Shown here in pieces: positions 28,427 through 42,797 of a stretch of DNA of 64,000 nt. Under the pieces are notes generated by a model. It was not told where the DNA came from. It worked only from the letters and a program-made list of their open reading frames with translations, and searched no databases. Source of the DNA: Arthrobacter sp. StoSoilB5 (lineage in GTDB: Bacteria; Actinomycetota; Actinomycetes; Actinomycetales; Micrococcaceae); NCBI RefSeq assembly GCF_019977235.1, contig NZ_AP024646.1:3224001-3288000 (forward strand). Reading direction: 5' to 3'. Numbering within the stretch: the first letter of the stretch is position 1; the number at the start of each line of letters is the position of its first letter. Position numbers and translations under genes: made by a program.

Positions 28427-28837
28427 CTAGGCGAGCAGTGACGGCTTGAGCTTCTGGAGCCGGCCGAGCAAACCATTGATGAAGGCCGGAGATTCATCCG
28501 TCGACATCGTCTTGGCGAGAGCCACAGCTTCGCTGACTGCCACTCCGTCAGGGACTTCGTCGTTGTACAGAAGTTCCCAAGCACCAATGCGGAGGATGAT
28601 GCGGTCTACCGACGGCATCCGCTCCAGCGTCCAACCTTGGGCATAGGTCTGCAGGAACTCATCGATGGTTGGCTGCATGGAGACAACACCCTCAACGATT
28701 TCCACCGTGTAGGGGTTAATGACGAGATCCGTCTTTTCCCGACGCGCTTTTAGCGCATCAAAGGCCGATACGGAGCGCTGCTCCGCCTCGAAAAGTACCT
28801 CGAGCGCCCTGCTACGGGCTTTACCGCGTGCGCTCAC
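28427..28837 (-). CDS. nusB: transcription antitermination factor NusB
   Basis: An all-helical RNA-binding protein that with NusE (S10) promotes antitermination of rRNA operons. It is 136 residues, with RSRALEVLFEAEQRS at the N-terminal end and the C-terminal ERMPSVDRIILRIGAWELLY and INGLLGRLQKL typical of NusB. The GTG start shares one base with the efp stop (TAGTG), so the two are translationally coupled. Ends before the bidirectional terminator at 28362-28404. Confidence 0.96.
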   Translation of the reverse strand: MSARGKARSRALEVLFEAEQRSVSAFDALKARREKTDLVINPYTVEIVEGVVSMQPTIDEFLQTYAQGWTLERMPSVDRIILRIGAWELLYNDEVPDGVAVSEAVALAKTMSTDESPAFINGLLGRLQKLKPSLLA

Positions 28838-29400
28838 TAGTCGTTGACCCGGCCCAGGTAGCTGCCATCGCGGGTGTCTACCTTGACCTTGGTGCCCTGC
28901 TCGACGAACAGCGGAACCTGGATTTCGTATCCGGTTTCCACGGTTGCCGGCTTGGTGCCTGCCGAGGAGCGGTCGCCCTGGAGGCCCGGCTCGGTGTAGG
29001 TGATTTCGAGGACAACGCTCGGGGGAAGCTCGATGTACAACGGGGTGCCTTCGTGGATGGCGATGTTCACCATCTGGTTCTCAAGCATGAAGTTCGTGGC
29101 ATCGCCAACCGTGGCACCGGAAACGGTGATTTGGTCATAGTCCTGGGTGTCCATGAAGACGAAGTCTTCGCCATCCTGGTACAGGTACTGGTAGTCACGG
29201 CGGTCAACCGTAGCGGTCTCGATCTTCAGGCCGGCGTTGAAGGTCTTGTCAACCACCTTGCCGGACATAACGTTGCGCATCTTGGTGCGAACGAAAGCGC
29301 CACCCTTGCCCGGCTTAACGTGCTGGAACTCAATGATGTTCCAGAGCTGGCCCTCGAGCTTCAGTACGGTCCCGTTCTTGATGTCGTTTGTGGTTGCCAC
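28837..29400 (-). CDS. efp: translation elongation factor P
   Basis: Binds the ribosome between P and E sites and relieves stalling at consecutive prolines. The 187-residue protein has three beta-barrel domains; the tip loop carrying the functional Lys is [14 protein letters not shown] near residue 30, and the C-terminal EF-P signature region is [25 protein letters not shown]. No EpmA or EarP-type modification gene is seen nearby. The GTG at 29400 has GAGGA five bases upstream; the open frame to 29487 includes unrelated sequence. Several proteins encoded here, such as MltG, are rich in Pro and could depend on it (inference). Confidence 0.96.
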   Translation of the reverse strand: MATTNDIKNGTVLKLEGQLWNIIEFQHVKPGKGGAFVRTKMRNVMSGKVVDKTFNAGLKIETATVDRRDYQYLYQDGEDFVFMDTQDYDQITVSGATVGDATNFMLENQMVNIAIHEGTPLYIELPPSVVLEITYTEPGLQGDRSSAGTKPATVETGYEIQVPLFVEQGTKVKVDTRDGSYLGRVND

Positions 29401-29517
29401 TCGTATCCTCTGGTTTCTCTCACTGGTTCTAGCTAAGGTTTCTAGCTTCCAGCCGTGTATGCCAAGCCGGCATGCCAAACGGCCCACCAGCGCGTATTTA
29501 TCAAAAATCCAAGAACC

Positions 29518-29523
29518 ATTCTA
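29518..29523 (-). promoter_or_regulatory. possible -10 element (TAGAAT) of efp-nusB
   Basis: TAGAAT on the minus strand fits the TANNNT consensus. It would give a leader of about 110 bases that includes two direct copies of GCTAGAA(A)CC (29425-29433 and 29437-29446). No convincing -35. Confidence 0.4.
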
Positions 29524-29568
29524 CCGGCAAATGGGGAGTGGCTTGCCTACGCCTGGTTCCAGCCTGGA

Positions 29569-31740
<2,172 letters not shown>

Positions 31741-31741
<1 letters not shown>

Positions 31742-32940
31742 TACCGGCCGACCGAGTCCAGGGTTGCCGGGATGTTGTCCAGGTAGCTCTGCAGGTTACG
31801 CGTGGTCTCAGCCACAGAGTCACCGCCGAACTTCTCGACCATGGCTTCCGCCAGGACCAGGGCCACCATGGCCTCGGCTACAACGCCTGCCGCAGGAACT
31901 GCGCAGACGTCGGAACGTTGGTGGTGGGCCTTTGCCGGCTCACCGGTGGTGACATCAATGGTGCGCAGGGCACGCGGAACGGTGGCGATGGGCTTCATGG
32001 CTGCCCGGACGCGCAGGACCTCGCCGATGCTCATGCCACCCTCAATGCCGCCGGCGCGGTTGGTCTGGCGGATGATTTTGCCGTTCTCGTCCTTGAGGAT
32101 TTCGTCATGGGCCGCCGAACCGCGGCGGGCGGCAGTGAGGAATCCGTCACCGACCTCCACGCCCTTGATGGCCTGAATACCCATCAACGCTGCGGCCAGG
32201 CGTGAATCGAGGCGACGGTCCCAGTGGACATAGCTGCCCAATCCTGGGGGAAGTCCGTAAGCAAGGACCTCAACCACTCCGCCCAGGGTTTCGCCTTCCT
32301 TATGGGCGGCATCCACCTCGGCGACCATGGCGTCCGAGGTCTCGCGGTCGAAGCAGCGCAGGGGATCTGCGTCAAGGGCGATGACGTCCTTGGGCAGGGG
32401 CAACGCCCTTCCTTCAGGAACAGTAACGCTGGCGATGGAAACGGTGTGGCTAACCAACTCGACGCCCAATTGCTTAAGGAACCGGGCAGCAACGGTACCG
32501 AGAGCAACACGCGTTGCGGTTTCGCGGGCACTGGCGCGCTCAAGGACCGGGCGGGCTTCGTCGAAGCCGTACTTCTGCATTCCGGTGAAATCGGCGTGCC
32601 CGGGACGCGGACGCGTCAGCGGGGCGTTACGGGCCTGGTCGGCAAGGACTTCAGGGTCCACTGGATCAGCAGACATAATCTGCTCCCACTTTGGCCATTC
32701 CGTGTTGCCCACCTGGATGGCAACCGGACCACCTTGGGTGATTCCATGACGTACCCCGCCAAGGATCGTGACCTCATCCTGTTCAAACTTCATGCGGGCG
32801 CCACGTCCATAGCCCAGACGGCGGCGCGCCAAGGCATCGCGGATTTGCCCGCTGGTGAGTTCAACACCGGCGGGCACGCCTTCAACAATTCCGATCAGAG
32901 CCGGACCATGGGATTCACCGGCAGTCAACCAACGCAACAT
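31741..32940 (-). CDS. aroC: chorismate synthase
   Basis: Final shikimate-pathway step: eliminates phosphate from EPSP to give chorismate, needing reduced FMN. Signatures include [13 protein letters not shown] at the N-terminus, [20 protein letters not shown], and the [31 protein letters not shown] motif that binds FMN. A late segment holds [20 protein letters not shown]. The ATG at 32940 gives 399 residues with AGGA upstream; the open frame to 33003 adds residues that do not resemble the family. aroE ends 26 bases upstream. Confidence 0.97.
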
Positions 32941-32966
32941 ATAACCAATCCTGCCATGTAAGGCCT

Positions 32967-33821
32967 CTAGAACACTCGCCGGGGAAGCCCAACTGAGTCG
33001 CACATCACATCTATGACGGAGGCGTCAACGTCACAGCCACTAAACCTTCGGATCTGCTCCGCCGCTTGGTACATCAGCATCTCCAGCCCGGGAACCACCG
33101 CTCCCCCGTGCCCGTGCCAGACCTCGGCGAGGCGGCTCGGCCAGGGATCGTAGGCTACGTCCAGCAAGACACCCGCACCTGTACCTGGCAGGGCTGCGAG
33201 TTCCCCGGCAAGGACATCGGCTGCCCGCGGCGGAAAGGTGGAGATGACAAGGTCGGATCCGGCCACGGCAGTAGCTGCCTCAGTCAGCGGGCGGAGCTTC
33301 AGGGATATGCCGACGGCGGCCGCAGCGGCTTGGGCGTCGGCAGCGCGGGTGGCATCCCGGACGAAAACGTCCACATGCTCGGCTCCGAGCTCGTGTACGG
33401 CAGCAATGGCAGCTGCGGAGGTTCCTCCGCCGCCGAGAACAGCAGCATGCGGGGCCGAAGCGATTCCCGCGTAGCGTACTGCTTCCACGATCCCCGCTAC
33501 ATCGGTGTTGTAACCGACGCGGCGGACCGAACCGCCGTCGTACTCAAAGACTACAGTGTTGATAACGCCTAACTGGGCGCCAGCGCCACGGACGTCGTCA
33601 ACTTCCCTGACCATGGCCGATTTCAAGGGCATGGTTACCGACAGACCGCACCATGATTCGTCCCCGCGGAGCGAGTCCATGAACGCCGGAAGCCTGTCGA
33701 CGGTGAGGTCGATTGCCGAGTATTCGATGTCCACACCGAGCTTGGCATAGGCGGCAGTGTGCATCGCCGGGGACTTCGAATGTGAGATCGGGTGCCCGAG
33801 GACAGCGGCGCGACGACTCAC
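32967..33821 (-). CDS. aroE: shikimate dehydrogenase (NADP+)
   Basis: Reduces 3-dehydroshikimate to shikimate. The substrate site is visible as [17 protein letters not shown] with the two conserved Ser, then [10 protein letters not shown] with the catalytic Lys, and [13 protein letters not shown]. The NADP Rossmann fold follows with [17 protein letters not shown]. The start is set at GTG 33821, which overlaps the mltG stop (GTGA), giving 284 residues; the open frame to 33851 lies inside mltG. It follows mltG as in many actinobacteria. Confidence 0.95.
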   Translation of the reverse strand: MSRRAAVLGHPISHSKSPAMHTAAYAKLGVDIEYSAIDLTVDRLPAFMDSLRGDESWCGLSVTMPLKSAMVREVDDVRGAGAQLGVINTVVFEYDGGSVRRVGYNTDVAGIVEAVRYAGIASAPHAAVLGGGGTSAAAIAAVHELGAEHVDVFVRDATRAADAQAAAAAVGISLKLRPLTEAATAVAGSDLVISTFPPRAADVLAGELAALPGTGAGVLLDVAYDPWPSRLAEVWHGHGGAVVPGLEMLMYQAAEQIRRFSGCDVDASVIDVMCDSVGLPRRVF

Positions 33822-35557
33822 ACGCACCGTCCGGCGTGCGCCTGGCACCATGCGTTGTATTGCTCAACGTAGGTGCTGTGTTCGGCCAGCGTCTTGGAGA
33901 ACTTGGTCTCCTTGGTGTCCAGGTTAATGGTCACCCAGTACAGGTAATCGTTCTGCGTCGGCTTTGCCGCCGCGTCGATCGCCGTCTTGCCCGGAGAACC
34001 GATCGGACCGGCAGGCAGTCCCGGGTTGGCGTACGTGTTATAGGTGTTGGACTTATCGGCCTTCTCTTCGTCCGTGAGGTGGAAGGACTTCTTCCCCAGG
34101 CCATAGGTGACCGTGGCATCGGACTGGATGAGGCCGTTGGTCTCGGTGTTGTTCGGTTTGAGCCTGTTATAGATCGCACCGGCCACGTTCCCATAGTCCG
34201 CCTGGCCGCCCTCAGCCTGGACGATGCTCGCGATTGTCACGGTGTCGTACTGCTTGGCGGGATCGGTAATTCCCTGCGCCTTCAGCTCATCCAGGGTGCT
34301 GGAAACAAGCTTCTGGATGATGTCCTTACCGGAGGTCCCGAGGGGGAATCGGTACTCTCCGGGAGCAAGGAAACCTTCAAGGTTCTTCGCCTTCGCAGGG
34401 ACGCCGAATTGTGCAGGCGCCTGGTTGAAACCGTTGAGCTGGGCCATGGGAATATCGGAGCCCTTGGAGATTGCCTCCAACGACTCATTGATCCGAAGGC
34501 CCGCACTCAGGGCAAAGTAGATCACCTTGGAGGCGTCCTTGTTGACGAGGACCGCAACAGCGTCGGAGTTTTTCATTTCGGTACGGAAGGTGAATTCACC
34601 CGGCGAGAGTTCCCCGCCGTCGGCCACGAATTCCTTGACGAAGGCATCGGCATCTGCCACGACGTGGTTTTCCACGAGGGCGGTTGCCACGGCTTTGGGG
34701 CCGGCACCTTCGGGCACCGTGATGCTCACTGAGCCTGTCCCGGGGCCGGGATAATCGGTGACTTTGTCCATGCCAAGGAGGGGCTTGAGGAATTGCGCGC
34801 CGATCGCGATCGCTGCGACGAAGACGCCCAGCGTGATCAGCAAAGCAAGGATACGACGACGTCGGCGCGCCTTCTTGGCCGCGGCCTTGGACGCCGCCGG
34901 GACTTCTACTGGTGCGATGAGGGCGTGGTGGTGGTCGTCATGAAGCTCGTGGTGGACTTCATGACCTTCATGCACGTCATGGTCTTCGTAGTCGTAGTGT
35001 GCGTCGTCATGCACCGCAAATGCATGATCATCCACGTGGACCGCGGCGTCATGGAGGCCGTAGTCGTGGGATTCGTTGACATGACCGGCGTAGGCGTGCG
35101 CAACCGCTGGGACCGGGAGTGCGTCCTCATGGTGCTCTACTTCCGGAAGCACAGGATCCGCATGTTCGGCAGGAGCAGACGCCGCAACCGTCGGCAACGC
35201 CTCCGGAACCGGCGGGACCGGAGCAGCAGCATCCGCCCGCACGGATTCAGGGGCTGGGGTTTCAGGGGCTGGGGTTTCAGGAGCAGAGACTTCAGCCGCA
35301 GGGGGTTTTGGAGCAGAGGTTTCAGGAGCAGGGACTTCTGGAGCGGCAGCTGGCTTGGGAACAGCGGGAATCGGGCGGGGCAGTTCCGGCTCAATATCAG
35401 CAGAAGGCGCCGCTTCCCCCGGCGTCGCTTCCGGAACGGGTACGACGTTCTGGTTCTGGGTGGCGAGGAATCTTTCCCGCGCCCGCAGTTCCTTGCGGGT
35501 CAGCGGCATGCCGCCGCCGGCGGTTCCGCTGGAGGGGTCGTAGTTGACCGGGCTCAC
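33818..35557 (-). CDS. mltG: endolytic transglycosylase MltG with His/Asp-rich cytoplasmic region
   Basis: Cleaves nascent peptidoglycan glycan strands at the outer face of the membrane and is thought to set strand length. One membrane helix lies at about 235-257 after RRRRR. The catalytic YceG domain follows (about 275-579) with LEGFLAPGEYRFPLGTSG, ASIVQAEGG containing the catalytic Glu, and GLIQSDATVTYGLG, NTYANPGLPAGPIGSPG. The N-terminal 230 residues are long for the family: a Pro/Ala/Glu-rich part (40-150) then a segment with 16 His in residues 159-211 plus many Asp/Glu. That region is predicted cytoplasmic and disordered. The GTG start overlaps the ruvX stop (GTGA). Confidence 0.92.
   Translation of the reverse strand: MSPVNYDPSSGTAGGGMPLTRKELRARERFLATQNQNVVPVPEATPGEAAPSADIEPELPRPIPAVPKPAAAPEVPAPETSAPKPPAAEVSAPETPAPETPAPESVRADAAAPVPPVPEALPTVAASAPAEHADPVLPEVEHHEDALPVPAVAHAYAGHVNESHDYGLHDAAVHVDDHAFAVHDDAHYDYEDHDVHEGHEVHHELHDDHHHALIAPVEVPAASKAAAKKARRRRRILALLITLGVFVAAIAIGAQFLKPLLGMDKVTDYPGPGTGSVSITVPEGAGPKAVATALVENHVVADADAFVKEFVADGGELSPGEFTFRTEMKNSDAVAVLVNKDASKVIYFALSAGLRINESLEAISKGSDIPMAQLNGFNQAPAQFGVPAKAKNLEGFLAPGEYRFPLGTSGKDIIQKLVSSTLDELKAQGITDPAKQYDTVTIASIVQAEGGQADYGNVAGAIYNRLKPNNTETNGLIQSDATVTYGLGKKSFHLTDEEKADKSNTYNTYANPGLPAGPIGSPGKTAIDAAAKPTQNDYLYWVTINLDTKETKFSKTLAEHSTYVEQYNAWCQAHAGRCV
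35251..35280. repeat. 15-bp tandem repeat in mltG
   Basis: Two perfect copies of GGGCTGGGGTTTCAG lie end to end. They encode the ETPAP repeats in the Pro-rich cytoplasmic part of MltG, in frame, so copy number changes would leave the gene intact. Confidence 0.8.
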
Positions 35558-36144
35558 AGTTGCAGTCCCCTCGTAGAAGAATCTGGTTCACTGCCTGAGG
35601 AAGCCCGCAGCGTTGGGGCACTGCTGGGTGATTCGGACCGCGCCGGTGCGTTTACGCGGCGGCCAACGTCCGTTCCTCTGGCTTTTTGCATGTCGATCGC
35701 GTGCTGAAGTATTCCAGCAGCGGCAACCTGATCAACCACTTTACGGTGGTTCCTGCTGCTCATGCCAGCTTCGTGCAGGTTGCGGTGCGCCGTAACAGTG
35801 GAAAGACGCTCGTCCACGAGGTTCACTGGGACGTCCAAACCTGCGCGGGAAAGCTCGCCCACCAGCAGTTCAGCGTACTCCGTAGCCATCTGAGCAGAGC
35901 TGCGTTCCTCACCCTTCATGGTCCTTGGAAGGCCCACGAAAATCTGCACCGCCCGCATTTCCATGGCCTGTTTAACCACCACGCGAACATCGGAGTTCTT
36001 CTTGGCGTCGCGGACCACTGTCTTGAAAGGCGTGGCGAGGATTTCATCGGGGTCGCAGATGGCAAGCCCAACCCTGACGGTGCCGACGTCTACCCCCAGC
36101 TTGATGCCTTGGGGGTAGACGCCGCTGCTCGTTCTGGAATTCAC
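35554..36144 (-). CDS. ruvX: RuvX/YqgF-family putative Holliday junction resolvase
   Basis: An RNase-H-fold nuclease; the family is assigned to Holliday junction resolution or pre-16S rRNA 5'-end processing. The first catalytic Asp is in KLGVDVGTVRVGLAICDPD, then IFVGLPRTMKGEE, the Glu in VNLVDERLSTVTAHRNL, and the terminal Asp in KVVDQVAAAGILQHAID. The catalytic core covers about residues 14-152; the C-terminal 44 residues (ARSESPSSAPTLRASSGSE and on) are Ser/Pro/Arg-rich and likely disordered. It starts at GTG three bases after the alaS stop with no clear ribosome binding site, suggesting coupling. Confidence 0.93.
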   Translation of the reverse strand: MNSRTSSGVYPQGIKLGVDVGTVRVGLAICDPDEILATPFKTVVRDAKKNSDVRVVVKQAMEMRAVQIFVGLPRTMKGEERSSAQMATEYAELLVGELSRAGLDVPVNLVDERLSTVTAHRNLHEAGMSSRNHRKVVDQVAAAGILQHAIDMQKARGTDVGRRVNAPARSESPSSAPTLRASSGSEPDSSTRGLQL

Positions 36145-36147
36145 CGG

Positions 36148-38826
<2,679 letters not shown>

Positions 38827-38941
38827 TAGCTGATTACTTACCCTTCTCAATTCACTGCACACGTTGTGCGCGGCACCGGCTGTTGCCGTTCCGCAGCTTT
38901 CCATTCTGCCTTGTTGTGGGCTCTGGGGCGAACCGTGTTCG

Positions 38942-39184
38942 CTAACGCCGGGCGGCGTTGGTGTTGATATCCGCGCTGTTAATGCCCAGCGCGGCCCTCA
39001 AGTCCTCTTCGCGTTCATGCATGCCTGAGCGCACTGCATCTGCGAAATCGAACAAGCCGTCAGCCAGGCGCCCAACCGCACGGTTCAAGCCATCCGGGCC
39101 GATGTTGGCCTTGGCTTCGGTGACCTTGCGGAAGGCGATAACGCCAATGGCCACCCCAACGCCCATCCAAACGATTCTTTTCAT
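38942..39184 (-). CDS. small single-helix membrane protein upstream of alaS
   Basis: Only 80 residues. One hydrophobic helix at the N-terminus (IVWMGVGVAIGVIAFRKV) is followed by a helical, charged segment (AVGRLADGLFDFADAVRSGMHEREEDLRAALG). No known domain is recognised. It pairs with the DUF948 protein just upstream; similar pairs occur before alaS in related actinobacteria, suggesting a shared envelope role. The ATG at 39184 has AGGA four bases upstream. Confidence 0.75.
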   Translation of the reverse strand: MKRIVWMGVGVAIGVIAFRKVTEAKANIGPDGLNRAVGRLADGLFDFADAVRSGMHEREEDLRAALGINSADINTNAARR

Positions 39185-39206
39185 GTATTCCTGGTCTCCA
39201 ATTGGT

Positions 39207-39581
39207 TCAGCGGCTGCGGCGGCCGGTGGACGGGGCGCGACGGCCGGCGAAGGCCGAACGGACACCATAGCTGAAGGCTGCAACCTTGATCAGCGGTGAA
39301 CCAACGGTCGCCGCCACCAGCGAGGACAGCGCCGAAATGTTCGCCGATGCGTCGGAGACGTTGGAGGCGATGCCATCCACTTTTTTCAGTTGCTGGTTGG
39401 TAGTGGAAACCGTCGCCGTTACTTCGTCCATGAGGGGCGTGGCCCCGTCGCTGATGGATCGGATGGTTGTGCGCACTTCGTCAAAGACGCCGCCGAGCTT
39501 CAAGATGGGCACGGCCAACAGCAGGACCAGGAGTGCAAACACTCCCGCTGCGATCAGGCCGGCGATGTCGCCACCAGACAT
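39207..39581 (-). CDS. DUF948 domain-containing membrane protein
   Basis: A 124-residue protein with one N-terminal membrane helix (AGLIAAGVFALLVLLLAVPIL) and a long amphipathic helical part (VRTTIRSISDGATPLMDEVTATVSTTNQQLKKVDG, then ASNVSDASANISALSSLVAATVGSPLIK), typical of DUF948. Function is unknown. The C-terminus is basic (RRAPSTGRRSR). The start at 39581 is preferred over an ATG three codons earlier because GGAG lies nine bases before it. The next gene starts 22 bases downstream. Confidence 0.8.
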   Translation of the reverse strand: MSGGDIAGLIAAGVFALLVLLLAVPILKLGGVFDEVRTTIRSISDGATPLMDEVTATVSTTNQQLKKVDGIASNVSDASANISALSSLVAATVGSPLIKVAAFSYGVRSAFAGRRAPSTGRRSR

Positions 39582-39650
39582 AGAATTCATCTCCTAGATT
39601 GTTGCGCTGCCCGGCACGGGCCGATATCCGGCTTCGGCCAAGGCCTCCCC

Positions 39651-39692
39651 CAGTACCTTATCCATAAAGGCCAGTACCTTATCCATAAAGGC
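39651..39692. repeat. 21-bp tandem repeat between rpsD and the DUF948 gene
   Basis: Two perfect 21-base copies (39651-39671 and 39672-39692, each starting CAGTACCTTATCC) are followed by a partial third, CGGTACCTT. They lie about 70-110 bases upstream of the DUF948 gene. Each copy contains TATGGATAAGG on the minus strand. Nothing coding. Confidence 0.85.
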
Positions 39693-39726
39693 CGGTACCT
39701 TCCCTACATTGGACCGGCACCCTACA

Positions 39727-39767
39727 TACAAAGGAAGCCCGCGGCGTGTGCCACGGGCTTCCTTGTA
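39727..39767 (-). terminator. terminator after rpsD
   Basis: TACA-A-AGGAAGCCCG (39727-39741) pairs with CGGGCTTCCTTGTA (39754-39767), 14 pairs with one bulge and a 12-base loop. On the minus strand it ends in TTCCTTTGTATG. It lies 15 bases past the rpsD stop. Confidence 0.85.
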
Positions 39768-39781
39768 TGCGCTGCTTGAAT

Positions 39782-40402
39782 TTAGCGAGCGTAGAATTCG
39801 ACGACGAGCTGCTCTTCGCAGATCACGGGGACCTCGGAGCGCTTCGGGCGGCGAACCAGGCGGGCCTGGAGGGCATCGATCTTGACGTCCAGGTATGCCG
39901 GCACGTTGTTCAGGACGTGGGCACCAGCAGCTGCCACCTGGAACGGGGGCATGACCTCGGAGCGGCTGTGAACGTGGATGAGCTGGCCTTCGCCAACGCG
40001 GAAGGACGGGCGGTCCACGCGGATGCCGTCAACCATGATGTGGCGGTGCACAACCAGCTGGCGGGCCTGTGCGATGGTGCGGGCGAAGCCTGCACGGAGC
40101 ACGAGGGCGTCCAGACGCATTTCGAGCAGCTCAACCAGGTTTTCACCGGTGAGGCCCTTGGTGCGGCGTGCTTCTTCGAAGGCACGGGTCATCTGTGCTT
40201 CGCGGATGCCGTACTGGGCGCGCAGACGCTGCTTTTCGCGCAGACGTACGGCGTAGTCGGAGTCCTGCTTCTTGCGGGCACGGCCATGCTCGCCGGGGCC
40301 GTACGGGCGGCGCTCCATGTACTTGGCGGCCTTGGGGGTCAGAGCAATGCCGAGTGCACGCGACAGACGTGCGGTACGGCGAGCACGAGTGTTGTTAGCC
40401 AC
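39782..40402 (-). CDS. rpsD: 30S ribosomal protein S4
   Basis: A primary 16S rRNA-binding protein of the small subunit, 206 residues. The N-terminal ARRTARLSRALGIAL and ERRPYGPGEHGRARKKQDSDYAVRLREKQRLRAQYGI are the usual S4 region, here of the type without the zinc-binding Cys cluster; the S4 domain follows with RLDALVLRAGFARTIAQARQLVVHRHIMVDGIRV. It stands alone rather than in the alpha operon, as in other actinobacteria. GTG start with GAAGGA upstream; the leader of about 150 bases could hold an autoregulatory S4 site. Confidence 0.97.
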   Translation of the reverse strand: MANNTRARRTARLSRALGIALTPKAAKYMERRPYGPGEHGRARKKQDSDYAVRLREKQRLRAQYGIREAQMTRAFEEARRTKGLTGENLVELLEMRLDALVLRAGFARTIAQARQLVVHRHIMVDGIRVDRPSFRVGEGQLIHVHSRSEVMPPFQVAAAGAHVLNNVPAYLDVKIDALQARLVRRPKRSEVPVICEEQLVVEFYAR

Positions 40403-40558
40403 TTGTGTCCTTCCAATTACTGCGGTGTGTCAGTGTTACTGGCCTCCATCAGGGAGAGCATCGGCCAACCGCTGCCTCTTGCTACTAGCCAAGGCGCACA
40501 GCACCATTGAGGAAATTTTCAAGGGGAGTGTGCGTCGGGCCATGCCAGACAAGCAACT

Positions 40559-40564
40559 ATCCTA
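40559..40564 (-). promoter_or_regulatory. possible -10 element (TAGGAT) of rpsD
   Basis: TAGGAT on the minus strand, just past the rarA stop, fits TANNNT and would give an rpsD leader of about 150 bases (40403-40552). Confidence 0.4.
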
Positions 40565-40569
40565 CCACG

Positions 40570-42066
<1,497 letters not shown>

Positions 42067-42071
42067 ATGGA

Positions 42072-42078
42072 TAGGCTA
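42072..42078. promoter_or_regulatory. symmetric -10 element serving rarA and the VLRF1-like gene
   Basis: The 7-mer TAGGCTA reads TAGGCT on plus (42072-42077) and TAGCCT on minus (42078-42073), both TANNNT. The minus reading is six bases from the rarA GTG; the plus reading is upstream of the GTG at 42107, which has its own GGAG. Divergent transcription from symmetric -10 elements is known in bacteria. Confidence 0.5.
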
Positions 42079-42106
42079 CTCATAGTTCCAGCAAAGGAGA
42101 CATCGA

Positions 42107-42787
42107 GTGGACCGCCGCGCATCCGCCGCCCAGCATCAACAGCCGAAGGCCGCAAGCCGCACCGCCTTTGTCCCGGCATCACGGCTGTCCGGTTGGGTGG
42201 ATCGCTTTGCGATGAGCCACGGTCCACTCGCTGAAGCGACCGGCGACGCCGGAATCCTCCTCCGGGCAAGTGACGGAGCTTCTGCGCTGCTGAAGGCCCC
42301 CTGGCCGGTCGATGGACGGCCAGGCCGCGGCACCACCGACATCGAGCGGCTTGCCTCACTCGCCAGCCAAGAACGTGGCCTGGGCATCGTGCTGGTACGC
42401 CGGGGCGGTTTCGCCGTTGCGGTTGCAAGCGGCAGCAACGTCCTCGAATCCAAAAGCGGAAACCGCTATGTTCAGTCCAGAACGTCGGCCGGCGGCCAAT
42501 CCCAACAACGGTATGCCCGGCGACGCTCCAACCAGGCGGACGCCTTGGTGGACTCCGCGGCCGAACACGCAGCGCGAATCTTCGCCGGCCACCGCGTTGA
42601 GTACATCGTTCCCGGCGGAGACAGGGCCTTGGTGGACATGGTCCTGGCGCAACCCTCCATGCGGACTCTGGCCAACCAAACCCAACTTGCCTTCCTCGAC
42701 GTGCAGGAACCCAAGACTGCCGCGCTTGCAAAGGCTGCTTCGGATGCATGTTCCATCCGGATCCTGGTCACTGATCCAGCACCGTAA
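42107..42787 (+). CDS. acVLRF1-type peptidyl-tRNA hydrolase (Vms1-like release factor)
   Basis: A 226-residue protein that resembles the actinobacterial members of the Vms1-like release factor 1 (VLRF1) family, a branch of the eRF1/RNase-E-like fold that frees nascent chains from tRNA on stalled or split ribosomes. The signature YVQSRTSAGGQSQQRYARRR lies at about residues 121-138; Gly129-Gly130-Gln131 is the predicted catalytic tip. Upstream is the beta-rich part LGIVLVRRGGFAVAVASG, and downstream the HRVEYIVPGGDRALVDMVL segment. There is no ankyrin, zinc-finger or VCP-binding part as in eukaryotic Vms1. The GTG start has GGAG seven bases upstream. It diverges from rarA. Confidence 0.8.
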   Translation: MDRRASAAQHQQPKAASRTAFVPASRLSGWVDRFAMSHGPLAEATGDAGILLRASDGASALLKAPWPVDGRPGRGTTDIERLASLASQERGLGIVLVRRGGFAVAVASGSNVLESKSGNRYVQSRTSAGGQSQQRYARRRSNQADALVDSAAEHAARIFAGHRVEYIVPGGDRALVDMVLAQPSMRTLANQTQLAFLDVQEPKTAALAKAASDACSIRILVTDPAP

Positions 42788-42797
42788 CTGCTGCGGC

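Noticed and set aside
33821..33851. N-terminal extension of aroE
   Set aside because: It lies within the end of mltG; the GTGA overlap gives a standard coupled start.
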